In this document: piece after piece, positions 17,317 to 27,018 of the stretch
Layout of the letters: each line of letters opens with the position of its first letter
Position numbering within the stretch: position 1 is the stretch's first letter
Assembly: GCF_947495665.1 (NCBI RefSeq)
Contig: NZ_CANLZV010000016.1
Coordinates: 37,290-101,289 of the forward strand
DNA: 64,000 nt
Direction of reading: 5' to 3'
DNA from: an uncultured Sunxiuqinia sp.
Lineage (GTDB): Bacteria; Bacteroidota; Bacteroidia; Bacteroidales; Prolixibacteraceae
The notes under the pieces: generated by a model
What the model saw: the letters and a program-made list of their open reading frames with translations, nothing else
Told to the model about the DNA's origin: nothing
Database searches by the model: none
Program-made: the position numbers and the translations under genes

Positions 17317-18607
17317 CGTCACTCCAAATTTGTTTGATTGTTTCCTCCTGACTGTAACCATGCTCAAAACCGGCCGTCTTCCTATTGGCACGATAACGTT
17401 CATTCCATGAACCGGCATAAGGAACCACCTTTCGGTTTCCAGGCATTTGCAGGTTGCCGATGGGATCATATTCTTCAATCCAATCCCAGGCATACTTTAA
17501 GAATTCATTTCGGTAATCTTCTGGCTGGAGGCTAAACCAGGTAATTTCATCGTAGCCCCACACCCAGGTAGAACTTAACTTTGCCTCTCCCGGAAAGCTG
17601 GAAATTCCAAAATTATCGAACTCCACCAAATAGGGCAAGTTTTCACTCTCCCAACCACTTGGAGTTGTTCCTCCTTTGCTTCGGCGATAAAAAGCATCTT
17701 CGTAGTAAAGCACCAGCTCGGCCTCCTGCGGCTTTCCGTAGATCTCCCGCATCCGAAGTGGGAAACTGTGAAAGTCCAACAGCAAGTTTCCATCTACAAC
17801 AAGCCCACCACTCGGCACATGCCCATCAGAAAGAATAAACTTTCGACGTGCATTTTCCGATGCGTAATCACGCACTCGGGTCAGCACATCGTTCCAACCT
17901 TCATAGTTGTTATTTTTGTCAGCCATGGCATCCAGTTCAACTTGCCCCCAGTGAATGGCTTCTATTCCGATATCGATGTAATTTTTCGCTAAAAAATAGA
18001 ACCACATCCGGGTTTCCAACCGACTCACATCCGGGACGCTAGCCCCATCAGCCCATTGATTCACAAACTTGCCCGATGTGTTGATCATCTTTGAATAATC
18101 AAACATGCGATCCTCAACATCCAAATTGAAGGCTTCAAAAACCCACGCCGGAATGGCAATTTCATTCACCTTTGTGGTAATAATTTCGAAGATACAAGCC
18201 TGGAAAATCAAATCACCATCCAATGCATGCATCTGCTCCAAACGCTGTTTGGCTTTCGCAAAAAAATCCGGATTGGCTGCTTTATCCTCCGAGCCCCACA
18301 TAAATATTGACCGCCCAACAAACTTAGCGCCCATGTCAATAAGCATGCGTTCATCGTCTTCCCGCTGGGGAATTGCAGAGTCGTAGATAAACTCATCAGC
18401 TGTGAGGAACTCCGCCATGGTGATCGAACGACTTAAATAACTTCGAAGCACATTCTCGGGCATACTTTCGGAAAAGGCATAGCTTCGTTCAAAAGTTGTT
18501 GGATTTTCATCATCCGGATCATCGGGCAGCGGACTTGGATCGTCACCACAAGCCAGGAATCCAGGAACCAATAACAGCAACAGTAAATATTTCCAATGTT
18601 TTTTCAT
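17309..18607 (-). CDS. Unrecognised secreted lipoprotein, paralog of the previous gene; possible glycosidase
   Basis: 432 residues with lipobox FLACGDD followed by an acidic/proline linker (DDPSPLPDDPDDE), typical of surface-exposed lipoproteins. It shares with 16087-17316 the segments FVGRSIFMWG, DGDLIFQA, PAWVFEAF, IEAIHWGQVEL, DFHSFPLR, SKGGTTPSGW, LPYLVEFDNFG and VWGYDEITWF. The pair arose by duplication; the remaining sequence has diverged, so they may act on different linkages. A perfect 13-bp hairpin lies upstream, between this gene and the surface lipoprotein gene, and may reduce read-through into the enzyme block. Function is unknown; a new hydrolase or lyase family is the best guess. 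Confidence 0.7.
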   Translation of the reverse strand: MKKHWKYLLLLLLVPGFLACGDDPSPLPDDPDDENPTTFERSYAFSESMPENVLRSYLSRSITMAEFLTADEFIYDSAIPQREDDERMLIDMGAKFVGRSIFMWGSEDKAANPDFFAKAKQRLEQMHALDGDLIFQACIFEIITTKVNEIAIPAWVFEAFNLDVEDRMFDYSKMINTSGKFVNQWADGASVPDVSRLETRMWFYFLAKNYIDIGIEAIHWGQVELDAMADKNNNYEGWNDVLTRVRDYASENARRKFILSDGHVPSGGLVVDGNLLLDFHSFPLRMREIYGKPQEAELVLYYEDAFYRRSKGGTTPSGWESENLPYLVEFDNFGISSFPGEAKLSSTWVWGYDEITWFSLQPEDYRNEFLKYAWDWIEEYDPIGNLQMPGNRKVVPYAGSWNERYRANRKTAGFEHGYSQEETIKQIWSDDE

Positions 18608-18654
18608 AAATACCTTTCATTTGAGACTTGCTTCTGCCACAAGTCTTTGTTAAA

Positions 18655-18690
18655 GATTATGCACCAAACCAGATGTGTTGGTGCATAATC
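18655..18690 (-). terminator. 13-bp perfect hairpin between binding-protein and enzyme genes
   Basis: GATTATGCACCAA (18655-18667) pairs exactly with TTGGTGCATAATC (18678-18690) around a 10-base loop. It sits in the 126-base gap after the stop of the surface lipoprotein. There is no strong T-run, so partial termination or RNA processing is more likely than a full stop. Confidence 0.6.
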
Positions 18691-18733
18691 GACTACGCTA
18701 CTCTTTCATTAAAATCGAAAGAAAATGACTTCA

Positions 18734-20908
18734 TCAGTTACAACGAACTAAGCTTTCGAAATCAACGGCATCTTCGTTGCTTCGTTTTAATACAATTACC
18801 ACTTCGTCATTCTGAATTACGCCATCATCATAGTATTCTCTTATTCTACACATTCCAGGCCCATTGCCATTTGTTTCATTGGCAATCCATCCATTCTCTA
18901 CAATCTCAATCCGGTCGCCTCCAATAAAGCTCAGCTGATCCAATCCTCCAAGGCTATTGACAAACGGATTGTACTTGATTATCAAGTTTCCTCCAATGTA
19001 ATCCAGTCCCGGATTCATTGTCGTAAAATTCCACAGCTTATTGCCTTCACTTCCGCTGTTTTCAACATGAAAATCACCACCGACATAAACCAGGCTTTGC
19101 AAACCAATTCCCCCGTCAATAAACTGAGGACAGTCCTTGACAACGACACTTCCGTAAACGGAATCAATTTTAGTCAAGGCATCAGGTGCCCAGTTGAAAG
19201 GCATTTGTGGTAAATTTTCAAGAACCAGGTCACCATGGATCACTTCCATGTGTTTAAAACCATTGGGATTATTCATACTTGCATTGTTACGCAATTTAAT
19301 ATTCCCTTTAAATTCTATTAACTCAAAGAAATTTTCAGTGGTTGTGAGTGCGGTATTCTCAATCCGAACATCCCCCATCACCACTTTTACTTTCTCGGCG
19401 ATTGAGCCAATGTAGTCAATGCTTCCTCCCTGGATGAACAAATCCTGAATGGTATCGTTGGCTGGCTGAAACAGATCAACTTCTCCCTGACTACTCAAAC
19501 TATACGAAGTAAACTGAGGCACATCACTCCCATCACACATTTGCAAGGCATTAAAATCGATGTAATTCTCTTCACCCGAGCGTTTCAGTTGAATAACCGA
19601 AGCCGCAATCTTGCCTTCAGCCCACTTTTCTCGCAACAGGCAGAAACCGGGGCCATCATCACCGGAGTAATTAGGAATACCGCCATTGTCCACAATGGTA
19701 ATGCTATCACCGCCCAAATACTCCAGATTTTGGAATCCATCAAGGCTATTCACCACTTGGTTTCCTGAGAAAGTCAGGTCGCCACCAATGTATTTAATTC
19801 CAGGATTCATGGAGCCTAAGTTCCAAAGATCACCCCCACTGCCAGAAATTTCAAAATCGCCAGCCACATAAACCAAGCTTTGCAAACCAATAGCTCCGGA
19901 AATAAACTGAGGACAGTCGCGGATAATCAGGTCTCCGTAAACTGAATCGATTTTTGTAAAGGCATCAGGAGCCCATGCAAACGGCAGTTTAGGACAATTA
20001 TCCACCACCAAATCTCCATTAATTCGCGTGGTATTTTTAAAGCCATTCGGGTTGTTCAGTTCCGGGTTGTCCAACAGGTAAACACTACTATCTGCCCGAA
20101 CAACATCAAAGAAGCCTTCTGTTGTTGGTACCGAAGTATTTTGAATGGTAATTGTTCCCTTAACCACCTTCACTTTTTGTGCAATCGAGCCGATGTAACC
20201 AATATCAATTCCTCGGATGGTCAGGTTACCAATGGTATCCTTGGCGGGTGTAAATTGATCAATCGCAGCCTGCGAAGTCAAAACATAATCGATGTAACCG
20301 CTCTGACGAGCAATGGAACCAATCATGCTGACATCAGAAACTGAACTCGGATGGTTGTTACTCAACGTAACCTTTCCTTCGAGCACTCCCGCATTGTATA
20401 GATTCAACAATCCGCAGAAGCTTCCTTCCTCAATGGCACAATCTTTATCCTCTCCAAGCTTGTCATTATTGCGAATGATCAGTTCTCCCTTCACAAACTC
20501 AAACGAGTCAAACCCTGAGATATCTTCCAGATTGTCGTTGTTGTCAAACTCAACACTTCCTCCTAAAAATTTCAAGGACGGAACTTCGTTAAACCGAGTC
20601 AATGCAGGGTTATCCTTAACCACTAAAGCCACCCGCACTGCACTTAAATTCGGCAAATCAACATTGGTTATTCCTGTATTTTCAACAATTAACGTGTTCA
20701 CAACCTGAACAGAGACCGCAGAAAGATCGGTAATTCCTTCTCCTGATATTTTCAGCACATCAATCTCCCGAGGATAATTAAAGCTATTCACCTCTTCCTG
20801 GCTGGTTAAGGAAACCTGAGTTCCTTGCGAAAACTCATCTTCTTTACAACTGTATTGCCCCACCACAAATGCCAAAAGCAGCAGGCCACTTATTATCTTG
20901 TTTTTCAT
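18734..20908 (-). CDS. Surface lipoprotein with three receptor-L/LRR-like repeats, putative glycan-binding protein
   Basis: 724 residues, lipobox GQYSC. The mature protein has three related blocks, each opening with an SQ.E(V/I).F segment (about 33, 208 and 469). Blocks two and three (each about 256-260 residues) are close copies sharing YIGSIA.KVKVV, NNPNGFK, FAWAPDA or FNWAPDA, TKIDSVYG, DCPQFI, IGLQSLVYV and GPG.C..RE. The short repeats of the type G.L.I..N resemble receptor L-domain/BspA-like solenoids. Position directly after susD is where surface glycan-binding proteins (SusE/F/SGBP) are coded, so it probably presents glycan to SusCD at the cell surface; that is inference from position. 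No catalytic motif is seen. Confidence 0.75.
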   Translation of the reverse strand: MKNKIISGLLLLAFVVGQYSCKEDEFSQGTQVSLTSQEEVNSFNYPREIDVLKISGEGITDLSAVSVQVVNTLIVENTGITNVDLPNLSAVRVALVVKDNPALTRFNEVPSLKFLGGSVEFDNNDNLEDISGFDSFEFVKGELIIRNNDKLGEDKDCAIEEGSFCGLLNLYNAGVLEGKVTLSNNHPSSVSDVSMIGSIARQSGYIDYVLTSQAAIDQFTPAKDTIGNLTIRGIDIGYIGSIAQKVKVVKGTITIQNTSVPTTEGFFDVVRADSSVYLLDNPELNNPNGFKNTTRINGDLVVDNCPKLPFAWAPDAFTKIDSVYGDLIIRDCPQFISGAIGLQSLVYVAGDFEISGSGGDLWNLGSMNPGIKYIGGDLTFSGNQVVNSLDGFQNLEYLGGDSITIVDNGGIPNYSGDDGPGFCLLREKWAEGKIAASVIQLKRSGEENYIDFNALQMCDGSDVPQFTSYSLSSQGEVDLFQPANDTIQDLFIQGGSIDYIGSIAEKVKVVMGDVRIENTALTTTENFFELIEFKGNIKLRNNASMNNPNGFKHMEVIHGDLVLENLPQMPFNWAPDALTKIDSVYGSVVVKDCPQFIDGGIGLQSLVYVGGDFHVENSGSEGNKLWNFTTMNPGLDYIGGNLIIKYNPFVNSLGGLDQLSFIGGDRIEIVENGWIANETNGNGPGMCRIREYYDDGVIQNDEVVIVLKRSNEDAVDFESLVRCN

Positions 20909-20919
20909 TGGTTCTGGTG

Positions 20920-22449
20920 TTATTGGTTTAAATCAGTTTCTCTTTGTGGTATCGGGAAGAAGTTGGCATAGTTAGCGTCAACAGTCTTATTCGTGATTTC
21001 TTCAACCACGCGGTTGGTCCGTCTCAAATCGTACAAACGGTGTCCCTCAAAAGCCAACTCATACTTCCGTTCATTCCACACTGCTTTCCTAAAATCATCC
21101 AACGACAAACCCGTATCCAGCTCGTCGAGTCCGGCCCGCGAGCGCACCTGGTTAACCCAATGGTAGCCCTCTTCGGTATTGCCACAAGCCTCGGCATACA
21201 ATAAGGCCACATCAGCAAAACGAATGAAGTAAGGATTGGCACTGGTTTTTGTTCCGTCTGATTCAGGATCGGAGTATTTCCGGCAAAACGGATAATAGAA
21301 AGCGCTCAATATCTGATCTTCGCTATCGATGTTCGAGGGATGATATTCAGCCAATAACGAACCATTGGCATCGTATATTTTTGATACGAACAAATCCTGA
21401 CGTTTATCGTTTTCAGCATAACTTTTATAAAAAGTTGAATCGGTCCGGAAAACGGCCCAGCTTTGATTGTTGACCATGGGGTACACATTCCCCACCATAT
21501 CCAGCTCGCTGCTTACATACACTTTGGGCAAACTAATGACAAACATTTGAGGCATCTGCGAAAAGTTGCCTTCTTCACCACTTAAAAACCGTTTTTGCGA
21601 AAGCATAAAAATATGCTCCGGACTCGTTTCATGGTTATCAACTTCGTACAGTCCCAATAAATCCGGATCAAGTCGATAATCACCCTGCCCTTCAACAACC
21701 AGCTGTCCGTATTTCTTTGCTTCGGCATACATGGTTTCATAGTCCGTAACCCAGTCATAGCCTTCTGCTCCAGTCATTTTAGACGAAGCCAAAGTAGCAT
21801 ATACCTTTGTCAGCAAAGCCTGAGCAGCCACCCGATCGGCCCGCCCCTGTTGCTTGCGCACACTCATCAAATCAGCGGCTTTCTCCAAGTCTTCAATAAT
21901 GAGAGCATACACCTCTTCAATCGAAGAAAAATCAACTTTAACGTCATTGATGTCAGCCACAACTTTAGTTCTCACCGGCACTTCGCCATAAGTTCGAACG
22001 AGATAGAAGTAGTTAAAAGCTCTCAAGAAATAAGCTTCTCCCATGTATTGATCCCTTACACCATCCTGGATGGACTCAATTTTCGGAATATTCTCCAAGA
22101 CAGAGTTGGACCGGGCAATAGACAAATAGCAATATTTAAAGAAGCCTGAGATAACCGTATTCGAAGAGGTAAACGTCCAGTTGAACATCTCAATACGATA
22201 AGCCTGCTCTCCTTTTCCATAAGTAATCATCTGGTCGGTAGTCGCATCGGCAATATCAAAAATGAACCGCGATCCATATTCAATGTAGTTCAGTGGATCA
22301 TACGCATAAAGCAAAGCGGAAAGCGCATCATCTGCCGATTCGAAAAAATTGTCGTTGGAGTAAACTCCGTAGGGATTCTCTTCCACCCAGCTTTCGCAAG
22401 ATGAAAAAAGTACGATTCCCAGAATTAGAATGACTATTTTATTTCTCAT
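20920..22449 (-). CDS. susD: SusD/RagB family glycan-binding lipoprotein (PUL1)
   Basis: 509 residues, lipobox LFSSC. Typical SusD features: N-terminal NPYGVYSNDNFFESADDA segment, ARSNSVLENIP, YFLRAFNYFYLVRTYGEVP, helical TPR-like core, and C-terminal YELAFEGHRLYDLRRT followed by FFPIPQRE. It binds oligosaccharide and forms the lid of the SusC porin. The stop lies 11 bases before the next gene, and it lies 12 bases after SusC, so the three are one transcript. The glycan ligand is not readable from sequence. Confidence 0.95.
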   Translation of the reverse strand: MRNKIVILILGIVLFSSCESWVEENPYGVYSNDNFFESADDALSALLYAYDPLNYIEYGSRFIFDIADATTDQMITYGKGEQAYRIEMFNWTFTSSNTVISGFFKYCYLSIARSNSVLENIPKIESIQDGVRDQYMGEAYFLRAFNYFYLVRTYGEVPVRTKVVADINDVKVDFSSIEEVYALIIEDLEKAADLMSVRKQQGRADRVAAQALLTKVYATLASSKMTGAEGYDWVTDYETMYAEAKKYGQLVVEGQGDYRLDPDLLGLYEVDNHETSPEHIFMLSQKRFLSGEEGNFSQMPQMFVISLPKVYVSSELDMVGNVYPMVNNQSWAVFRTDSTFYKSYAENDKRQDLFVSKIYDANGSLLAEYHPSNIDSEDQILSAFYYPFCRKYSDPESDGTKTSANPYFIRFADVALLYAEACGNTEEGYHWVNQVRSRAGLDELDTGLSLDDFRKAVWNERKYELAFEGHRLYDLRRTNRVVEEITNKTVDANYANFFPIPQRETDLNQ

Positions 22450-22461
22450 TGTTTCGTTGTT

Positions 22462-25400
22462 TTAGAATTTAGCATTGATTCCTAAAGTAAAAGCACTTAC
22501 CCTTGGATAAGGATTTCCGCCAATACCATTTTCGCCCACCTCGGGATCATATTCACTCGTATTTGAAATGGTAAACAAGTTGGTTGCATTGGTATAGATT
22601 TTAGCTTCCTTGAAGAAACCCAGGAAGTTCCGTTTAAAATCATAGCCCAGCGTCACATTTTGAAGACGCAGGAAAGAACCGTCTTCAACAAACCAGTCCG
22701 AAATTTTATATTGTCTTCCGGAGCGCAAGCTTGGACGATCGTTATTGGGGTTAGTAGGAGTCCAGCGCCCTTCCACTAATCTTGGAGTGGTTAATTTACG
22801 AAGTGAAAAGATATCATTGCCATACACGCCGTAGAACATCATACTTAACGAAAGTCCCGACTTATGACTTAAATTCAGGTTTACACTCCCTGTAAAATCC
22901 GGATTCGGGTCACCAATAATCGTCCGGTCGGCAGAAGTAATCTCACCATCGTTATTCAAATCCACATAGTTGTATTCACCGGGTTGAAGCAACTCACTTT
23001 CTTTAGTGCCATCCTGAATAATGCCATCAACCTTGTAGCCATAAAACACGTTGATGGGTTTGCCAATCGCCAGCACATTCACCACCTGGTCGGTTCCGAG
23101 CACTCTTCGTGAGCCGTAGAATGTATATTGATTACCATACTCGTCAACATTGTAGCCGGCACCTTCTTTGGTACCAATGTTAACCACCTTATTCTTGTTC
23201 TTGTAGAAAATCAGGTCGGCTGAAAAGTTGAAATCTTTCCCACGAATAATGTCGCCGGACAATGACAATTCAATCCCTTTGTTTTGAACCTCTCCATCAT
23301 TTATCCAGATTTCATCAAACCCAGTGTTTGGTGGTAAAAACTTCTTCCGCAAAAGGTCGGTTGTTTTCTTGCTGTACACATCCATCACCACATTCAAACG
23401 TTGATCGAAAAAGGACATGTCCACCCCAAGGTTTGCCTGAGCTGTTTGCTCCCAACCTAAACTTTTATTGGCAATTCCGCCCCACTCGGCAAAACGCCCG
23501 CGCGATGCAATGTAACCGATTCCGTTGATGATCTTTTCTTCACCATCGGTGTAGTAATAACTCTCTCCAAAACGCTCATAAGTTAAGCCTGAAGGAATTC
23601 CCTGGTTTCCGGAAATACCATAGCTTGCACGAAACTTCAGGTTATCAAAAACGCCCAATGCTTTAATCATGCCCTCCTCTGAAGCTCTCCAACTAAAAGC
23701 CCCCGATGGGAAATACGCCCAGCGATGGTTTTCGCCAAACTTTGAAGAACCATCTAATCGAGAAGTAAATGTAAACAGGTATTTGTTGTTGTAGGAATAG
23801 TTGATCCGGTTGATTCCAGACAATAGTTTAGGTGAACCGTAGCCATTGCCCAGGTATTTGATTGACCCGGCCGACAAGTTTTCTTCACGCAAGATATCGT
23901 TGGTAAATTCGCGGCTCTCTAAAAATGAACTTCGATAGGTATCATTTTCGTACGACACTCCGGCCATTACCGAAAAGTTGTGCTTTCCAATAGCATCTTC
24001 GTAAGTCAGGTAAGTATCACCAACCACGGCATCATTTGTCGTCATAGTCAAAGTTCCCCGCCCATGATTCTGATCTCCTTCTTCGGTATAAATAATCGGG
24101 TAAAAAGATGTTGCCATATAACTCACATGACGGTAATTAAGCTGAGTGGTATGCCGGAATTTTCGACTGATCTCCCAATCAAACTTAAGCTGAGCAAACT
24201 GCTCTTTGGTCTTATTGTAACTAGTGCGCTCATTGAGCAAAGCCACTACATTGCCATAATCTTTGGAATAGCTTTTAAAATAAGAACCATCCCCTGTATA
24301 AACCGGGAAGATTGGATTTCGGCCATAATTCAGACCGCCATTTCGGTTCCGATTGCCTGACACCATTCCAAACTTCGTTTGAACCTTTAGATTGTCAAGC
24401 AACTGATGCTCGACCACCACATCGGCGCTGAATTTATTGTAGTCATCTTTTACCTGCATCCCTTCTCCCTGGTAGTACCCAACATTCAGGAAAAAGCTGG
24501 TTTTATCGTTTGAGCTTTCCACGCCAACATTGTATTCCTGGTTCAAAGGCGTACGGAAAACGTAATCGGTCCAATCGGTGTAATAAGGCCAGGCACCACT
24601 TTCCAACTGCTCAACAGACGGATAATAAATCCCCAGCGTGTTTCTCGCACCACGATAAAGTGGCTCAAGCCCTTGGTTGATGAACGCTTCATTCTCAAGC
24701 TTCGCCATTTTCACCGGGTCCTTCCAATAATCGAGCTCATCGCTGAATTGCGAAATACTTGTTTTTGTATTGAAAAAGACATTCGTTCCTCCAACACGCC
24801 CTCTTTTTGTTGAAACCAAAATGACTCCATTTGCCCCTTTTGAACCATAGATCGCTGTTGCCGAAGCATCTTTCAAAACTTCAATGCTGGCAATATTGTT
24901 TGGGTTGATCATATTCAGGCTTCCTGCATCGCCCATCGGAAAACCGTCAACCACCACTAATGGCGCTTTCGAACCATTGATTGAACTGGCTCCACGTACA
25001 CGAACCGTTGCTCCCCCTTGCGGATTATCATCCGATGGGTTGATAATTTGAACCCCGGCAATTTTCCCCTGCAAAAGTTTTTCAACAGAACCGGAAGGTG
25101 TCACCTTAATATCATCGGCCTTAATGGAAGCAACACTTCCCGTCAGGTCACTTTTTTTCATGGTTCCGTACCCCACGGCAATCACCTCTTCAATTCCAAT
25201 GGCTTCTTCTTCCAACACCACATTGATCGATGTTTTCCCTGAAACAGCAACACGCTGGCTTTCCATCCCCACGAACGAGAACAACAGGTGAGCTTTAGAT
25301 GGAACGTCATTCAAAGAAAAATTCCCTTCGGTGTCCGTTATGGCCCCCTTGGTTGTTCCTTCAATAACGATGGTCACTCCCGGCAGTGGCTGTCCCGAGG

Positions 25401-25824
25401 CATCGGTTACCTGACCCGAGACCCTTCTGACCTGCTGAATGGCATCTGCATTCTGGTCGTCCGAAAGGATTACGATTGCCTTCCCTTTTACCGTGTAAGT
25501 TAATCCCTCATTGTAAAGAACTTTCCCTAGAATCTCGGTAACCAGCTCCTCTTTAAAACTTCCCGAGATCCGACTTTTCGTACTCACCAATTTATCCTGG
25601 TAAATAAATGAAAACTCACTCTGTTCTTCCAAAGTTTGGAGTACTTCTTTCAAGGTTTTATCTTCAAATTGAAAGTTTAATCGCTTCGTTTGCGCATGAG
25701 AAACGGAGGCATAGGAGTTCATTAAAAGCCCCAAAATAAGAACCAGTTGGAATTTCATAATCAGAAAAATTTTCCATCGCAGGAAAGGCATTCCTCTCCC
25801 ATTGATGCATCTGTTTTTTTTCAT
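22462..25824 (-). CDS. susC: SusC/RagA TonB-dependent outer membrane transporter with STN domain (PUL1)
   Basis: 1120 residues. Order: long basic N-region (start 22 residues before an internal Met), signal peptide ending near SHAQ, STN signalling domain (about 48-115), carboxypeptidase-D-like plug extension (RVSGQVTDASGQPLPG), TonB box EEVIAVGYG, plug with AIYGSKGANGVILV, then the beta-barrel ending in GINAKF. The STN domain ties it to the FecR/ECF pair encoded immediately upstream, so it should be a transducer as well as importer. The extended N-terminus is kept as the start because the other two SusC proteins in the window begin the same way (MKK..R ... MK). Confidence 0.95.
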   Translation of the reverse strand: MKKNRCINGRGMPFLRWKIFLIMKFQLVLILGLLMNSYASVSHAQTKRLNFQFEDKTLKEVLQTLEEQSEFSFIYQDKLVSTKSRISGSFKEELVTEILGKVLYNEGLTYTVKGKAIVILSDDQNADAIQQVRRVSGQVTDASGQPLPGVTIVIEGTTKGAITDTEGNFSLNDVPSKAHLLFSFVGMESQRVAVSGKTSINVVLEEEAIGIEEVIAVGYGTMKKSDLTGSVASIKADDIKVTPSGSVEKLLQGKIAGVQIINPSDDNPQGGATVRVRGASSINGSKAPLVVVDGFPMGDAGSLNMINPNNIASIEVLKDASATAIYGSKGANGVILVSTKRGRVGGTNVFFNTKTSISQFSDELDYWKDPVKMAKLENEAFINQGLEPLYRGARNTLGIYYPSVEQLESGAWPYYTDWTDYVFRTPLNQEYNVGVESSNDKTSFFLNVGYYQGEGMQVKDDYNKFSADVVVEHQLLDNLKVQTKFGMVSGNRNRNGGLNYGRNPIFPVYTGDGSYFKSYSKDYGNVVALLNERTSYNKTKEQFAQLKFDWEISRKFRHTTQLNYRHVSYMATSFYPIIYTEEGDQNHGRGTLTMTTNDAVVGDTYLTYEDAIGKHNFSVMAGVSYENDTYRSSFLESREFTNDILREENLSAGSIKYLGNGYGSPKLLSGINRINYSYNNKYLFTFTSRLDGSSKFGENHRWAYFPSGAFSWRASEEGMIKALGVFDNLKFRASYGISGNQGIPSGLTYERFGESYYYTDGEEKIINGIGYIASRGRFAEWGGIANKSLGWEQTAQANLGVDMSFFDQRLNVVMDVYSKKTTDLLRKKFLPPNTGFDEIWINDGEVQNKGIELSLSGDIIRGKDFNFSADLIFYKNKNKVVNIGTKEGAGYNVDEYGNQYTFYGSRRVLGTDQVVNVLAIGKPINVFYGYKVDGIIQDGTKESELLQPGEYNYVDLNNDGEITSADRTIIGDPNPDFTGSVNLNLSHKSGLSLSMMFYGVYGNDIFSLRKLTTPRLVEGRWTPTNPNNDRPSLRSGRQYKISDWFVEDGSFLRLQNVTLGYDFKRNFLGFFKEAKIYTNATNLFTISNTSEYDPEVGENGIGGNPYPRVSAFTLGINAKF

Positions 25825-25874
25825 ACTTTTGTTTTAAGTTTTGTCATTAATATTGCGTTAATACAAACTGTTTT

Positions 25875-25901
25875 AATGGGGAATGGTGGGCATTCCCCAT
25901 T
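25875..25901. promoter_or_regulatory. Hairpin in the fecR-susC intergenic region (PUL1)
   Basis: Perfect 11-bp arms AATGGGGAATG and CATTCCCCATT around a GTGGG loop. It sits between the fecR stop (25915) and the susC start (25824). Comparable hairpins stand at the same place in PUL2 (33784) and PUL3 (53847). It could be an attenuator or a processing site that uncouples fecR from susC expression. Confidence 0.6.
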
Positions 25902-25914
25902 ATTTGTTTATCTC

Positions 25915-26922
25915 TTATTTTTTCAAATCAATACTGAATTTTCTGAAATCCTCCCGCTCGAAACGAACAGGCATACTCAGTTCAAAAGTGGTTAACACCT
26001 CCTCCAGAGTTTCTTCATTTTTAAATGCTCCGGAATAGGTGGTACTTTTCAACTGCTCACTTTTAATTTCAATATCAACATCGTACCAACGCTCCAAACG
26101 GCGAACCAGTTCTTCGAATGTAATCTGATCAAAATCAAACACATCATCTTTCCACATGGCCGATTGTGCGGCATTGGTCTTCTTCAACTGATACTTATTG
26201 TTTTTGTATACAAAGCTCTCTCCCGGGGCAACATCAATGACTTGGTTGGCATATTGAATCTCAATCTTACCTTCAATCAAGGTGGTTTCTGTCCGGTCAA
26301 AATCGGCATAAGCCATAACATTAAACTGAGTTCCAAGCACCCGTATCGCATAACTTGGTGTTTGTACAATAAATGGCGCATGAGAAGGTAACTTGGCCAC
26401 ATCAAAATAAGCTTCTCCGGTCAATTTAATGATCCTGTTTCCTTTCATGAAATCAGCAGGATATGAAATACTGGATTCGGAGTTAAGCCATACTAACGAG
26501 CCATCGGGTAACAATACCCGGGATTTTTCGCCGCGTGGTGTTTGAGACTCAAACCAAACAATCTCTTCTTTCTGAAATTGTGTATTGGTAAGCAGATAAG
26601 CCAAGGAAAAGCCCAAAGCAATAGCCAGTACCAACATTGCCGCAACTCGGGGCAGGGAAATTCTTAGATGGCGGAAGCCACTGGAGACCGAACGTTTAAA
26701 TTCATTGTTGATAACTAACCTGCTTTTCAGTTCAGCATAAGAGCTTTTCACAAATTCGTTGGACATCTTGTCCGGATCAAGCTCCTCTTTCACTTTAAAA
26801 AAGTACTGCTTGTTCTTCTCACTCTGCTTTATCCACTCCAAAAGTTCGGCCTCTTCCTCATCCGTAAGCTGACCATTGAAGTAACTAAGAATTTTGCGAT
26901 GTATTGAGTCTGTTGGGTTCAT
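25915..26922 (-). CDS. FecR-family anti-sigma factor (PUL1)
   Basis: 335 residues in the usual layout: N-terminal cytoplasmic sigma-binding helices (about 1-85), one membrane helix (about 92-112), then the periplasmic FecR domain (TPRGEKSRVLLPDGS, WLNSESSI, VLGTQFNV, TLIEGKIEI) and a C-terminal DUF4974 domain (FEELVRRLERWYDVDIE) that contacts the SusC STN domain. It should hold the ECF factor encoded upstream until glycan is sensed. It lies 96 bases after the sigma gene and before a hairpin and susC. Confidence 0.95.
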   Translation of the reverse strand: MNPTDSIHRKILSYFNGQLTDEEEAELLEWIKQSEKNKQYFFKVKEELDPDKMSNEFVKSSYAELKSRLVINNEFKRSVSSGFRHLRISLPRVAAMLVLAIALGFSLAYLLTNTQFQKEEIVWFESQTPRGEKSRVLLPDGSLVWLNSESSISYPADFMKGNRIIKLTGEAYFDVAKLPSHAPFIVQTPSYAIRVLGTQFNVMAYADFDRTETTLIEGKIEIQYANQVIDVAPGESFVYKNNKYQLKKTNAAQSAMWKDDVFDFDQITFEELVRRLERWYDVDIEIKSEQLKSTTYSGAFKNEETLEEVLTTFELSMPVRFEREDFRKFSIDLKK

Positions 26923-27018
26923 ATTACCGTGTTTACCTCAAGAACACCTCGAATCAGACCCTACCCTACCTTTTTGAAGAGAAAAAATTGACAGAAATAA
27001 CAATTTGGAAAACAAGTG

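Noticed and set aside
17317..17493. Longer start of the 16087 gene, overlapping the upstream gene by 185 bp
   Set aside because: The extra residues overlap the coding end of the paralog and carry no signal peptide; the ATG at 17316 gives a normal lipobox.
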